A stretch of DNA of 64,000 nt from an uncultured Pelagibacteraceae bacterium (GCA_902521655.1 CABYSM010000002.1:21930-85929); one strand, 5' to 3'. Counted from the stretch's first letter, positions 20,059-28,840 are shown. The notes: generated from the letters alone by a model not told the origin. Made by a program: numbers and translations.

Positions 20059-20919
20059 ATGAATTATCATTTTAAAAAAATCTTTTTATTATCAATTCTA
20101 TCTTTTTTTGCATCTATTACACTTTCAGCTGCAGATAGTCATGTTACAGAATGCACTATAACTGGTGGTATTTTTGATAAAACGCAACCAATTGATAATG
20201 GCTATTGTGCGAGTGCGCCAAATACTTATGAAGTTATTGCTTATGAGATGTATCTTTGTACGGCAGAGCCTTCAGCCCCTACAACTTCATCTGTAATGGG
20301 ACTAGGCAATTGCTTCAAAAATTGGGAGTCCCCATCAGGTGCTAGATTATCTGTTGAACAAAATAAGACAATAGATGTTCCAGGTATCATGTCGAGACCT
20401 CCAAATGGAACATATACTCATGGTGTAATGACTATTGATAATACTTTCGGTATTACAATGGCAATGCAGTTTGATGAGGCTGTAACTGGACAAGATGGTA
20501 CATCAGGTATTTATTGTGCCTCTGTTGCCGGTAGTGGAAATTATGGTTCATCAAATACTAGACCTTCTGCCAGCTCTACATGTGGATCATCAGCAATAAC
20601 TCCAGGAAAATTTGTAGAAACTCTGACAAGTTTCGATGATACCTTCAATCCAAATGTAACTGCTACTAATTTAAACGGAACCTCTGCTTCAATAACCGGT
20701 TTCTTAATTGATACAAATGGTTACTTAGCTGAAAATGACGCTGATGTTGATAAGCTAACGGGTTCCTTATCTTTCTCAACTCCTGTTAATTTTACAGACT
20801 CTACAACTACTCTAATGATGTCGTTTAATGTCGGTGAAGGCATGTCTTTATATAATGATGGATCAAACCAATTAACTTTTGGAAGCGGGCCGTTTCAGGC
20901 AATAATTTCTACTGATTAG
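20059..20919 (+). CDS. Predicted secreted protein of unknown function
   Basis: Signal peptide MNYHFKKIFLLSILSFFASITLSAADS; Ser/Thr/Gly/Asn-rich, several Cys; starts 3 nt after the upstream barrel gene. Confidence 0.75.
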   Translation: MNYHFKKIFLLSILSFFASITLSAADSHVTECTITGGIFDKTQPIDNGYCASAPNTYEVIAYEMYLCTAEPSAPTTSSVMGLGNCFKNWESPSGARLSVEQNKTIDVPGIMSRPPNGTYTHGVMTIDNTFGITMAMQFDEAVTGQDGTSGIYCASVAGSGNYGSSNTRPSASSTCGSSAITPGKFVETLTSFDDTFNPNVTATNLNGTSASITGFLIDTNGYLAENDADVDKLTGSLSFSTPVNFTDSTTTLMMSFNVGEGMSLYNDGSNQLTFGSGPFQAIISTD

Positions 20920-20921
20920 TT

Positions 20922-21689
20922 TTAAAACTTAAATTGTTCATTTAGAATTCTTTCATCAAATGAATGATCTTGATCAAAAAGTAACTCGACCACTTTATCT
21001 ATACTTTGATGAACATCGACAGATTTGATATCTCGAAATTCAGTACTATCTGCAACAGCACTAACTGGTCTTTTTTTACTTTCAATAATTTCAAATTTTA
21101 CATTTGATTCATTGTTTAATATTGCACCTTTCCATCTTCTAGGGCGAAAAGCGCTGATAGGGGTTAATGCGAGAACATCTGCATTAATTGGAAGTATAGG
21201 CCCATGCGCAGATAAATTGTAAGCTGTGCTTCCAGATGGAGTAGAAATTAACACACCGTCACAAATTAGTTCATCTAACCTTACTTTACCATCAACTGAA
21301 ATTTTTATTTTGGATGCTTGGTGTGTTTCTCTAAGTAATGAAACTTCATTAATAGCGATTGCTTCATGAATTGAGTCATCAACACCAATAGCTTTCATTA
21401 TCAAGGGAGATATTTTAATTGATTGAGATTGATTAATTCTATTTAACAAATCGTTTTGATTTGAGGAGTTCATCAAAAATCCAATACTTCCGTAATTTAA
21501 ACCAAAGAGAGGAAGGTCTTGAGACATGTGACTTTTTATGGCTTCAAGCATAAATCCATCACCGCCTAATACAACGATAACATCTGCATTATCTAATGAG
21601 TTTGTACCGTACTGTGCTTCTAAAACCTTTTTTTGTTCAATAGCTTCATTATTACTCGACGCCAAAAAAACTGGTTTATTCAAATTCAT
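20922..21689 (-). CDS. nadK: NAD kinase
   Basis: VIVVLGGDGFMLEAIK, LFGLNYGSIGFLMN, DGVLISTPSGSTAYNLSAHGPI. Confidence 0.95.
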   Translation of the reverse strand: MNLNKPVFLASSNNEAIEQKKVLEAQYGTNSLDNADVIVVLGGDGFMLEAIKSHMSQDLPLFGLNYGSIGFLMNSSNQNDLLNRINQSQSIKISPLIMKAIGVDDSIHEAIAINEVSLLRETHQASKIKISVDGKVRLDELICDGVLISTPSGSTAYNLSAHGPILPINADVLALTPISAFRPRRWKGAILNNESNVKFEIIESKKRPVSAVADSTEFRDIKSVDVHQSIDKVVELLFDQDHSFDERILNEQFKF

Positions 21690-21768
21690 ATTAATTTGCC
21701 TACTAAAAAGTAATTCTTTATCTTAAAATACCTATTAATTGAACATCAAAATTAATTAATAAATACAT

Positions 21769-23262
21769 ATGTCATTAAGTGGTTATATTCTCTCAATAGA
21801 TCAAGGGACAACTAGTTCAAGAGCCTTAATTTTGAATGAATTAGGCCAAATACTTGCTCAAAAAAATATTGAGTTTAAGCAATATTATCCTGAAAACGGA
21901 TGGGTTGAGCATGATCCAGTTGAAATATTAAAAACAACAACAGACGCAATTAAGCAAGTTTTAGCAGAGCTTAAAATAAATGCACAAGATGTTGTCGTAG
22001 CAGGCATAACCAACCAAAGGGAAACAATTGTCGCTTGGGATAAATTGACTGGCAAACCAATTTACAATGCCATTGTTTGGCAGGATAGACGGACAGAAAA
22101 TTATTGTAATGAACTAAAAGAAAAAAATTACATAGACACCATAAAATCAAAAACGGGATTAGTCATTGATCCATATTTTTCTGCTACAAAAATTAAGTGG
22201 ATTATAGAAAATATTGAGGAAGCAAAAGAATGTCTCAACAAAGGGGACTTATTAGTTGGAACAATCGATACATGGTTGATATGGAATTTTACAAAAGGAT
22301 CAGAACATTCTACCGATGTAACAAATGCATCCAGAACAATGCTTTACAATATTGCTGATGATCAATGGGATGAAGAGTTATTGGATATATTTGTATTGCC
22401 AAAGAGCATGCTTCCTAATGTTAAAAACTCAGTTGATGATTTTGGTAAAATTGCACCTGACTTTTTTGGAAATGAAATTCAAATTGGTGGAGTTGCTGGA
22501 GATCAGCAGGCAGCTTCTGTTGGTCAATCTTGCTTTAAAGAAGGTATGGTAAAATCAACTTACGGCACAGGCTGTTTTTTACTTATGAATACAGGGGATA
22601 ATATTTTAAATTCTAAGTCAAACCTTCTTTCTACAGTAGCATATAATATTAAGGGAAAAAAAAGTTACGCAATTGAAGGCAGTATATTTAATGCTGGAAC
22701 AGTTGTGCAATGGATGCGTGATGAATTAGAATTTTTTAATAACGTTTCAGAGGTTGAGAGCTTAGCCAGTAAAAGCTCTAATGAGATACATTTTGTACCA
22801 GCATTTACTGGACTAGGAGCTCCTTATTGGAGATCAGATATCCGAGGTCAAATTTCTGGTATTACGAGGAATACCTCAAAAGCTGATATTGCTATGGCGG
22901 CTCTTAAATCTGTTTGTTTTCAAACTAGAGATTTATTTGAGTGTCTTTTAAATGACTCAAATCTTACAAGAGAGAAGTTTATAATTCGTGTTGATGGTGG
23001 AATGACAAGCAATAATATGATGATGCAATTTTTGTCTGATATTCTGCAGGTAAAAATAGAAAGACCGGTGAACCAAGAATCTACAGCAATTGGAGTGGCG
23101 TACTTAGCAGGCATTTATGCTGGCATATACAAAGATGTTGCAGACGTAGAAAAATTGTGGAAAACTGATCAGATATTTGAGCCGAAAATTTCAATTGATC
23201 AAGCTGAACAATTCTATGACGGCTGGAAGAAAACAATAGAAAGATTAATAAGCGATGGTTGA
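21769..23262 (+). CDS. glpK: Glycerol kinase
   Basis: ILSIDQGTTSSRALI, AGITNQRETIVAWDKLTGKPIYNAIVWQDRRT, KSTYGTGCFLLMNTG, FVPAFTGLGAPYWR. Confidence 0.95.
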   Translation: MSLSGYILSIDQGTTSSRALILNELGQILAQKNIEFKQYYPENGWVEHDPVEILKTTTDAIKQVLAELKINAQDVVVAGITNQRETIVAWDKLTGKPIYNAIVWQDRRTENYCNELKEKNYIDTIKSKTGLVIDPYFSATKIKWIIENIEEAKECLNKGDLLVGTIDTWLIWNFTKGSEHSTDVTNASRTMLYNIADDQWDEELLDIFVLPKSMLPNVKNSVDDFGKIAPDFFGNEIQIGGVAGDQQAASVGQSCFKEGMVKSTYGTGCFLLMNTGDNILNSKSNLLSTVAYNIKGKKSYAIEGSIFNAGTVVQWMRDELEFFNNVSEVESLASKSSNEIHFVPAFTGLGAPYWRSDIRGQISGITRNTSKADIAMAALKSVCFQTRDLFECLLNDSNLTREKFIIRVDGGMTSNNMMMQFLSDILQVKIERPVNQESTAIGVAYLAGIYAGIYKDVADVEKLWKTDQIFEPKISIDQAEQFYDGWKKTIERLISDG

Positions 23263-24004
23263 TGTAAAAAATTCAGTTTCAAAGGAAGAATGGGATGTAA
23301 GAGTAGATCTAGCAGCCTTTTATAGAACAATACCTTACTTTGGTTGGGATGATTTAATTTTTACTCATATATCTGCAAGAGTACCTGGTACTGAAGATCA
23401 TTTTTTAATAAACCCATATGGGTTTTTGTTTGACGAAATAACAGCTTCAAATCTAGTAAAAGTTGATATTAATGGCAAAATTATCAGTGAGACTAACAAT
23501 CCCATTAATCCCGCTGGATTTATTATTCATAGTGCAATTCACGAAGCAAGAAGCGATGCCCATTGTATTGTTCATTTACATTCAGATGATGGTGTTGCGG
23601 TTGCTTCATTAAAAGATGGTCTATTACCCTTGGCGCAAACTGGAATGCTTGTTCGCAATCAAATCGCTTATCATGATTATGAAGGTGTCGCTCTCCTTGA
23701 AGATGAAAAAAAACGACTTGTTGCTGATTTAGGCGACAAAAATTTAATGATTTTACGTAACCACGGTACTTTAGCTGCAGGTAAAAATGTTGCCGATGCA
23801 TTTACTTATATCTACTTTTTAGAAAGAGCGTGTACTTACCAAGTTCGTGCAATGGCTGGTAAATTAGAATTAAATAACCCATCACCAGAGGCAATCGAAA
23901 CTACCAGACAGCAAGGCGAAGCTACTCAGGGCATGGCCGGAGCACTTTTATGGCCTGCAGTCAGAAGAAAGATGGAAAAATTAGATCCATCGTTTATGAA
24001 TTAA
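23255..24004 (+). CDS. Class II aldolase/adducin family protein
   Basis: LIFTHISARVPGTEDHFLINPYGFLFDEITASNLVKVD, CIVHLHSDDGVAVA, ILRNHGTLAAG; overlaps the glpK 3' end by 8 nt. Confidence 0.9.
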   Translation: MVDVKNSVSKEEWDVRVDLAAFYRTIPYFGWDDLIFTHISARVPGTEDHFLINPYGFLFDEITASNLVKVDINGKIISETNNPINPAGFIIHSAIHEARSDAHCIVHLHSDDGVAVASLKDGLLPLAQTGMLVRNQIAYHDYEGVALLEDEKKRLVADLGDKNLMILRNHGTLAAGKNVADAFTYIYFLERACTYQVRAMAGKLELNNPSPEAIETTRQQGEATQGMAGALLWPAVRRKMEKLDPSFMN

Positions 24005-24017
24005 AAATCGATAATAA

Positions 24018-24046
24018 TTGACGTCCTATCCATTTACAGACATAGT
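24018..24046 (+). promoter_or_regulatory. Possible sigma70-type promoter upstream of formate dehydrogenase
   Basis: TTGACG (24018-24023), 17 nt spacer, CATAGT (24041-24046); the -10 is weak. Confidence 0.3.
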
Positions 24047-24095
24047 CTCATTCGGAAAAATCGAATATTTAATACAAGTACAATAGGAGTAATTA

Positions 24096-25295
24096 ATGAA
24101 AATATTATGCATTTTATATGACGACCCAAAAGGTGGAATGCCATCAAAGTATGCTTTGGATGATCTTCCTAAATTAGATAAATATCCTGATGGCATGACT
24201 CTTCCATCACCTAAAGCAATCGATTTCACACCTGGTGAATTATTAGGATGCGTTTCAGGTGAACTTGGTCTAAGAAAGTTTTTAGAGGATGCTGGTCACA
24301 CACTTGTTGTAACATCTGATAAAGATGGAGACGGTTGTAAAGCTGATAAGGAATTAGTTGATGCAGATGTGGTGATATCTCAACCGTTTTTTCCATACTA
24401 TCTAACAAGGGAAAAGATGGAAACAGCTCCAAATCTTAAAATGGCGATAACCGCAGGAATTGGATCAGATCATGTTGATTTACAAGCAGCGATGGATCGT
24501 AAGGTAGATGTTGTAGAGGTGACTTTTTGTAACTCTAGATCTGTAGCTGAGCATATTGTTATGATGGTTTTATCTTTAGTCAGAGATTATCATAATCAAC
24601 ATAGAATTATTAATGAAGGTGGATGGAACATTGCTGATGCTGTTCAGCGCTCTTATGACCTTGAGGGTATGCACGTTGGAACTGTGGCAGCTGGCCGTAT
24701 CGGTTTAGATGCTCTGAGAAAATTAAAACATTTTGATGTTCATATGCATTACTTTGATAGACATAAACTTCCTGATGAGGTTGAGAAAGAATTAAATCTT
24801 ACTTTTCACGAGTCAGTCGAGTCTATGGTTAAGGTTTGTGATGTAGTTACAATCAATTGTCCATTACATCCAGAAACCGAGCATATGTTTAACGATGAAT
24901 TAATAGGCAAGATGAAAAGAGGAGCATACATTGTAAATACAGCTAGAGGTAAAATTTGTGATAAAGATGCAATTGCTCGTGCACTTGAATCTGGTCAGCT
25001 CAGTGGTTATGCAGGAGATGTATGGTTTCCTCAACCAGCACCAAATGATCATGTATGGAGAACAATGCCTCATCATGGGATGACTCCACATACCTCAGGA
25101 ACGTCATTATCTGCACAAGCAAGATATGCTGCAGGTGTAAGAGAAATCCTTGAGTGTTTCTTTGACGGATCACCGATAAGAGATCCATATCTTATTGTTC
25201 AAAATGGCGAACTAGCTGGTATGGGGGCTCACTCCTACAGTAAAGGCACTGCAACAGGTGGCTCTGAAGAAGCGGCTAAGTACCAAAAAAAATAA
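24096..25295 (+). CDS. fdh: NAD-dependent formate dehydrogenase (D-2-hydroxyacid dehydrogenase superfamily)
   Basis: Very close to Pseudomonas-type FDH: EGMHVGTVAAGRIGLDALRKL, HYFDRHKLP, INCPLHPETEHMFNDE, GAYIVNTARGKICD, GYAGDVWFPQPAPNDHVWRTMPHHGMTPHTSGT, GTGSEEAAKY-like C-terminus. Confidence 0.95.
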   Translation: MKILCILYDDPKGGMPSKYALDDLPKLDKYPDGMTLPSPKAIDFTPGELLGCVSGELGLRKFLEDAGHTLVVTSDKDGDGCKADKELVDADVVISQPFFPYYLTREKMETAPNLKMAITAGIGSDHVDLQAAMDRKVDVVEVTFCNSRSVAEHIVMMVLSLVRDYHNQHRIINEGGWNIADAVQRSYDLEGMHVGTVAAGRIGLDALRKLKHFDVHMHYFDRHKLPDEVEKELNLTFHESVESMVKVCDVVTINCPLHPETEHMFNDELIGKMKRGAYIVNTARGKICDKDAIARALESGQLSGYAGDVWFPQPAPNDHVWRTMPHHGMTPHTSGTSLSAQARYAAGVREILECFFDGSPIRDPYLIVQNGELAGMGAHSYSKGTATGGSEEAAKYQKK

Positions 25296-25305
25296 TTATT
25301 TTTTC

Positions 25306-25333
25306 TATAGGACGGAAGAAATTCCGTCCTATA
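25306..25333 (+). repeat. Perfect 12-bp inverted repeat with GAAA loop (terminator or RNA hairpin)
   Basis: TATAGGACGGAA-GAAA-TTCCGTCCTATA between fdh and the hydroxylase gene; no long T tract on the + strand, but a T-rich stretch precedes it. Confidence 0.75.
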
Positions 25334-25337
25334 TAAT

Positions 25338-25964
25338 ATGAATATGAGTACTGTATTCAAAAATTATTTTTCTCATTCAACCGTTGTAGGCTTTATTCTG
25401 ATGGCTGTATTAGGAGTATTTTATATATTTAATACAGGTCTTATAAATGACTATCTAATCTGGATATTTATTCCAATCCTTCTTGCTCCATTTTATGAAT
25501 GGTATGTTCACAAATATCAGTTACACGTTGAACTTACAAAGAAAGATGGTTGGTATAGAAGATACCAAATAGTTCTTCATCATGGACATCATCGCGATCC
25601 TGATAATATAAAACTCCAGTTCGCACCTTGGAGATATTTAATCTATACATATGGTCAGGTTTATTTTTTTTATTCATTAATTTTTTGGAGTTTTGGTGCT
25701 GCTATTGTCCCATTTACCGGACATCTGATTTACCATCTTTGGTACGAATGGATTCACTTAGCACACCATTCAAAAAACTATAAACCTCTAACTAAAGTCG
25801 GTAAAAGTCTTCGTGACGCGCATATGAGCCACCACTTTCATAATGAAAATTATAATTGGGGCATTACTAACATGATTGGTGATTATTTTTTTAAAACCCT
25901 GAAAGATAACAAATCTATTACTAAAAGTCCTACGACTAAGTCAATTAACGGTTATACAGACTAA
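25338..25964 (+). CDS. Fatty-acid hydroxylase / sterol desaturase superfamily membrane protein
   Basis: Multiple TM segments and His-box clusters FYEWYVHKYQLHV, VLHHGHHRDP, HLAHHSKNY, HMSHHFHNENYNWG. Confidence 0.8.
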   Translation: MNMSTVFKNYFSHSTVVGFILMAVLGVFYIFNTGLINDYLIWIFIPILLAPFYEWYVHKYQLHVELTKKDGWYRRYQIVLHHGHHRDPDNIKLQFAPWRYLIYTYGQVYFFYSLIFWSFGAAIVPFTGHLIYHLWYEWIHLAHHSKNYKPLTKVGKSLRDAHMSHHFHNENYNWGITNMIGDYFFKTLKDNKSITKSPTTKSINGYTD

Positions 25965-25976
25965 ATAAATTTTAAA

Positions 25977-26052
25977 TGGTGCCCCCACACGGACTTGAAC
26001 CGCGAACCTATTGATTACAAATCAATTGCTCTACCAATTGAGCTATAGGGGC
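25977..26052 (-). tRNA. tRNA-Thr (anticodon TGT), CCA encoded
   Basis: Reverse complement GCCCCTATAGCTCAATTGGTAGAGCAATTGATTTGTAATCAATAGGTTCGCGGTTCAAGTCCGTGTGGGGGCACCA; loop TTTGTAA. Confidence 0.95.
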
Positions 26053-26123
26053 GCATTAATGTATGAATCTTTTTAAAATTATAAGCTTTATTTGTCTATA
26101 TTTATTTATATTATGAAGGTTAC

Positions 26124-26222
26124 ATGAAAAAATTTTTAGAGTTTATTGGTGGCCAGATAGCCCTTGCTTATCTAGTGGTATTTTTCATTCTTGTGTTAGC
26201 GATGATTTCACTAGCACTTTAG
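26124..26222 (+). CDS. Putative 32-aa single-TM small protein
   Basis: ATG at 26124 preceded by GAAGGT; MKKFLEFIGGQIALAYLVVFFILVLAMISLAL*; not in the ORF track (short); 3' end overlaps convergent rlmB. Confidence 0.4.
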   Translation: MKKFLEFIGGQIALAYLVVFFILVLAMISLAL

Positions 26223-26984
26223 GATTGAGTTAGAAATATCGTGAAATGCGATTGCCGCAGTATTGGATACATTTAAACTTTCTAATTCATCATTTATGCC
26301 AATTTTGATTATTTCATCGCATAGAGAATTTGTTATCCTTCTTAGACCTTTATTTTCTGAACCTAAAATAATGACTACTTTTTTTGGAAAATTTATTTCT
26401 TTAAGAGATTTTTCAGCATCCATTTCTAAGCCATAAATCCAATAACCAGTTTCTTTTAATTTTTTTATACAAGAACTTATATTTTTAATTTTTGTAAAAG
26501 GAACTTTATCAACTCCACTAGATGCAGCTTTCGTGAGAAATGAATTCTCATTTACAGAATTATCTTGAGTGAGTATTATGCCGTCAAGTTTAAATGCTAA
26601 GGCAGAGCGAAAAATTGCTCCAACATTTTGCGAATCTTCTAATTGATCAAGTAAGGCGATGATTGAATATTCCTTATGACAGTAGTTTAGAAATTCCTTA
26701 AGCTCAGGCATCTTAAGCTTTTCTACTTTAAGGCAAATTCCTTGATGGTTTGAAACGCCTCCCAATAGACTTTCAATCTCTACTCTAGTTTTCTTCCTTT
26801 TTGCAAATTTGAGTTTTTTTATGTCTACTTCTTGAATGAGCTTTTTTTCAGCTTCAATTGTAAAGTTTATCTCATATTTTACTCTATTATTATTGTTTAG
26901 AGCCCCAACAACTGCATGATGTCCATAAATCCAGTAGTCTGAATTTTGCCTTTTTTTAGGGAATTTTTTAAATCTATTCTTCAT
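26211..26984 (-). CDS. rlmB: TrmH/RlmB-family rRNA 2'-O-ribose methyltransferase
   Basis: YWIYGHHAVVGALNN, LLDQLEDSQNVGAIFRSALAFKLDGIILT, VVIILGSENKGLRRI, IGINDELESLNVSNTAAIAFHDI. Confidence 0.9.
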   Translation of the reverse strand: MKNRFKKFPKKRQNSDYWIYGHHAVVGALNNNNRVKYEINFTIEAEKKLIQEVDIKKLKFAKRKKTRVEIESLLGGVSNHQGICLKVEKLKMPELKEFLNYCHKEYSIIALLDQLEDSQNVGAIFRSALAFKLDGIILTQDNSVNENSFLTKAASSGVDKVPFTKIKNISSCIKKLKETGYWIYGLEMDAEKSLKEINFPKKVVIILGSENKGLRRITNSLCDEIIKIGINDELESLNVSNTAAIAFHDISNSILKC

Positions 26985-27039
26985 GTATTTAAGAATTTAG
27001 CATTTTTAATTTATTTAGGTTCAAAAATATTAATATTTA

Positions 27040-27068
27040 TTGATTTAGGGTCTTTTTTTACATATAAG
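27040..27068 (+). promoter_or_regulatory. Possible sigma70 promoter upstream of the tRNA-Tyr/tRNA-Gly/tuf cluster
   Basis: TTGATT (27040-27045), 17 nt spacer, TATAAG (27063-27068). Confidence 0.45.
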
Positions 27069-27136
27069 TCACCCCTTAAGGTTCAATAGACTATGTCTAG
27101 GGAAACTTATCTTGAGATGTTGATAAAACTTTCTCG

Positions 27137-27221
27137 GGAGGGGTGCCCGAGTGGTTAAAGGGGACGGGCTGTAAACCCGTTAGCTATGCTTACGTTGGTT
27201 CGAATCCAACCCCCTCCACCA
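27137..27221 (+). tRNA. tRNA-Tyr (anticodon GTA), CCA encoded
   Basis: GGAGGGGTGCCCGAGTGGTTAAAGGGGACGGGCTGTAAACCCGT...GGTTCGAATCCAACCCCCTCCACCA with long variable arm. Confidence 0.95.
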
Positions 27222-27255
27222 CGAAAAGGTACCTTATGGTAGCTTGAAGGAACAA

Positions 27256-27329
27256 GCGGGTGTAGCTTAGTGGTAAAGCTCCAGCCTTCCAAGCTGATTA
27301 CGAGGGTTCGATTCCCTTCACCCGCTCCA
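27256..27329 (+). tRNA. tRNA-Gly (anticodon TCC), CCA encoded
   Basis: GCGGGTGTAGCTTAGTGGTAAAGCTCCAGCCTTCCAAGCTGATTACGAGGGTTCGATTCCCTTCACCCGCTCCA. Confidence 0.95.
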
Positions 27330-27365
27330 AAATTAAAGTTGTTTAAAAACTGAGAGGACAAAAAA

Positions 27366-28556
27366 ATGGCTAAAGAAAAATTCGATCGTAGTAAACCGCA
27401 TTGTAATGTTGGAACTATTGGTCACGTGGATCATGGTAAAACTACTTTGACCGCAGCAATTACAAAAGTATTATCTGAATCTGGTGGCGCAGAATTCACT
27501 GCATACGATGCAATAGATAAAGCACCAGAAGAAAAAGAGCGTGGGATTACAATTTCTACAGCACACGTTGAATATACAACTGATGCAAGACACTATGCTC
27601 ACGTAGATTGTCCAGGTCACGCTGACTACGTTAAGAACATGATAACAGGAGCGGCTCAAATGGATGGAGCTATCTTAGTTGTTAATGCAGCTGACGGTCC
27701 TATGCCACAAACACGTGAACACATTTTATTAGCACGTCAAGTTGGTGTTCCAGCAATTGTTGTTTACCTAAACAAAGTTGATCAGGTTGATGATGCTGAA
27801 TTGCTTGAACTTGTTGAAGTTGAAATAAGAGATATTCTTAATGAATATGATTTTCCTGGTGATGCAACTCCCATTGTTAAAGGATCTGCATTAGCGGCAG
27901 TTGAGAGCAGAGATGATGAGATTGGTAAGAATTCTATTGCAGAATTAATGAAAGCTGTTGATGAATTTATCCCACAACCAGAAAGAGATAAGGATAAGCC
28001 ATTCCTTATGCCAATTGAGGACGTATTTTCAATTTCTGGAAGAGGAACAGTTTGTACCGGTAGAGTAGAAAGTGGAATTGTTAAAGTTGGAGAAGAACTT
28101 GAGATCGTTGGTATTAAAGATACTCAAAAAACCACTTGTACTGGAGTAGAGATGTTCAGAAAGCTTCTAGATACTGGAGAGGCTGGAGATAATATCGGTG
28201 CTCTTTTAAGAGGCGTTGAGAGAGACCAAGTTGAGAGAGGCCAAGTGCTTGCTCATCCTGGAACTATCACTCCTCATACAAAGTTTAAATGTGAAGCTTA
28301 TGTTCTTAAAAAAGAAGAGGGTGGACGACATACACCTTTCTTTACAAACTACAGACCTCAGTTCTATTTCAGAACAACAGATGTAACTGGTGTTTGTCAG
28401 CTTCCTGAAGGTACTGAGATGGTTATGCCGGGAGATAATATTTCAATGGAAGTTGAAATGATTGCTCCAATAGCAATGGATAAAGGGGTGCGCTTTGCGA
28501 TAAGAGAAGGTGGTCGTACGGTTGGCTCTGGCGTTGTAACGGAAATTATTTCATAA
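27366..28556 (+). CDS. tuf: Elongation factor Tu
   Basis: [46 protein letters not shown], full EF-Tu length. Confidence 0.98.
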   Translation: MAKEKFDRSKPHCNVGTIGHVDHGKTTLTAAITKVLSESGGAEFTAYDAIDKAPEEKERGITISTAHVEYTTDARHYAHVDCPGHADYVKNMITGAAQMDGAILVVNAADGPMPQTREHILLARQVGVPAIVVYLNKVDQVDDAELLELVEVEIRDILNEYDFPGDATPIVKGSALAAVESRDDEIGKNSIAELMKAVDEFIPQPERDKDKPFLMPIEDVFSISGRGTVCTGRVESGIVKVGEELEIVGIKDTQKTTCTGVEMFRKLLDTGEAGDNIGALLRGVERDQVERGQVLAHPGTITPHTKFKCEAYVLKKEEGGRHTPFFTNYRPQFYFRTTDVTGVCQLPEGTEMVMPGDNISMEVEMIAPIAMDKGVRFAIREGGRTVGSGVVTEIIS

Positions 28557-28560
28557 CTGG

Positions 28561-28636
28561 AGGAGTGTAGCTCAACTGGTAGAGCACCGGTCTCCAAAAC
28601 CGGGGGTTGGGGGTTCGAGTCCCTTCGCTCCTGCCA
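28561..28636 (+). tRNA. tRNA-Trp (anticodon CCA), 3' CCA encoded
   Basis: AGGAGTGTAGCTCAACTGGTAGAGCACCGGTCTCCAAAACCGGGGGTTGGGGGTTCGAGTCCCTTCGCTCCTGCCA. Confidence 0.95.
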
Positions 28637-28651
28637 TTTAAGAAAAGAATT

Positions 28652-28840
28652 ATGAAACCTTTGAAGTTTATACAGGAAGTGAGAAGAGAAGGAGGTAAAG
28701 TAACATGGCCTTCTTCAAGGGAAACTCTTACGGGATCAGTGATGGTCGTCATTATTACTGCTTTTGCTGCAGTATTTTTCTTGATAATAGACCAAATTTT
28801 TAGCTTCGGACTCGATAGACTGATAGGACTGGCTGTTTAA
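28652..28840 (+). CDS. secE: Preprotein translocase subunit SecE
   Basis: MKPLKFIQEVRREGGKVTWPSSRETLTGSVMVVIITAFAAVFFLIIDQIF; the ORF-track start at 28607 lies inside tRNA-Trp, so the ATG at 28652 is preferred. Confidence 0.95.
   Translation: MKPLKFIQEVRREGGKVTWPSSRETLTGSVMVVIITAFAAVFFLIIDQIFSFGLDRLIGLAV

Noticed and set aside
27155-27361. Minus-strand ORF with GEGNRTLVISLEG / GGWIRTNVS-like text
   Set aside because: Translation of the complement of tRNA-Tyr and tRNA-Gly; a well-known tRNA-derived spurious ORF.
28607-28651. Extended secE start inside tRNA-Trp
   Set aside because: The first 15 codons overlap the tRNA; ATG at 28652 gives the expected SecE N-terminus.
28546-28752. Minus-strand ORF containing RSEGTRTPNPRFWRPVLYQLSYTP
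   Set aside because: Complement of tRNA-Trp; classic spurious translation of tRNA.
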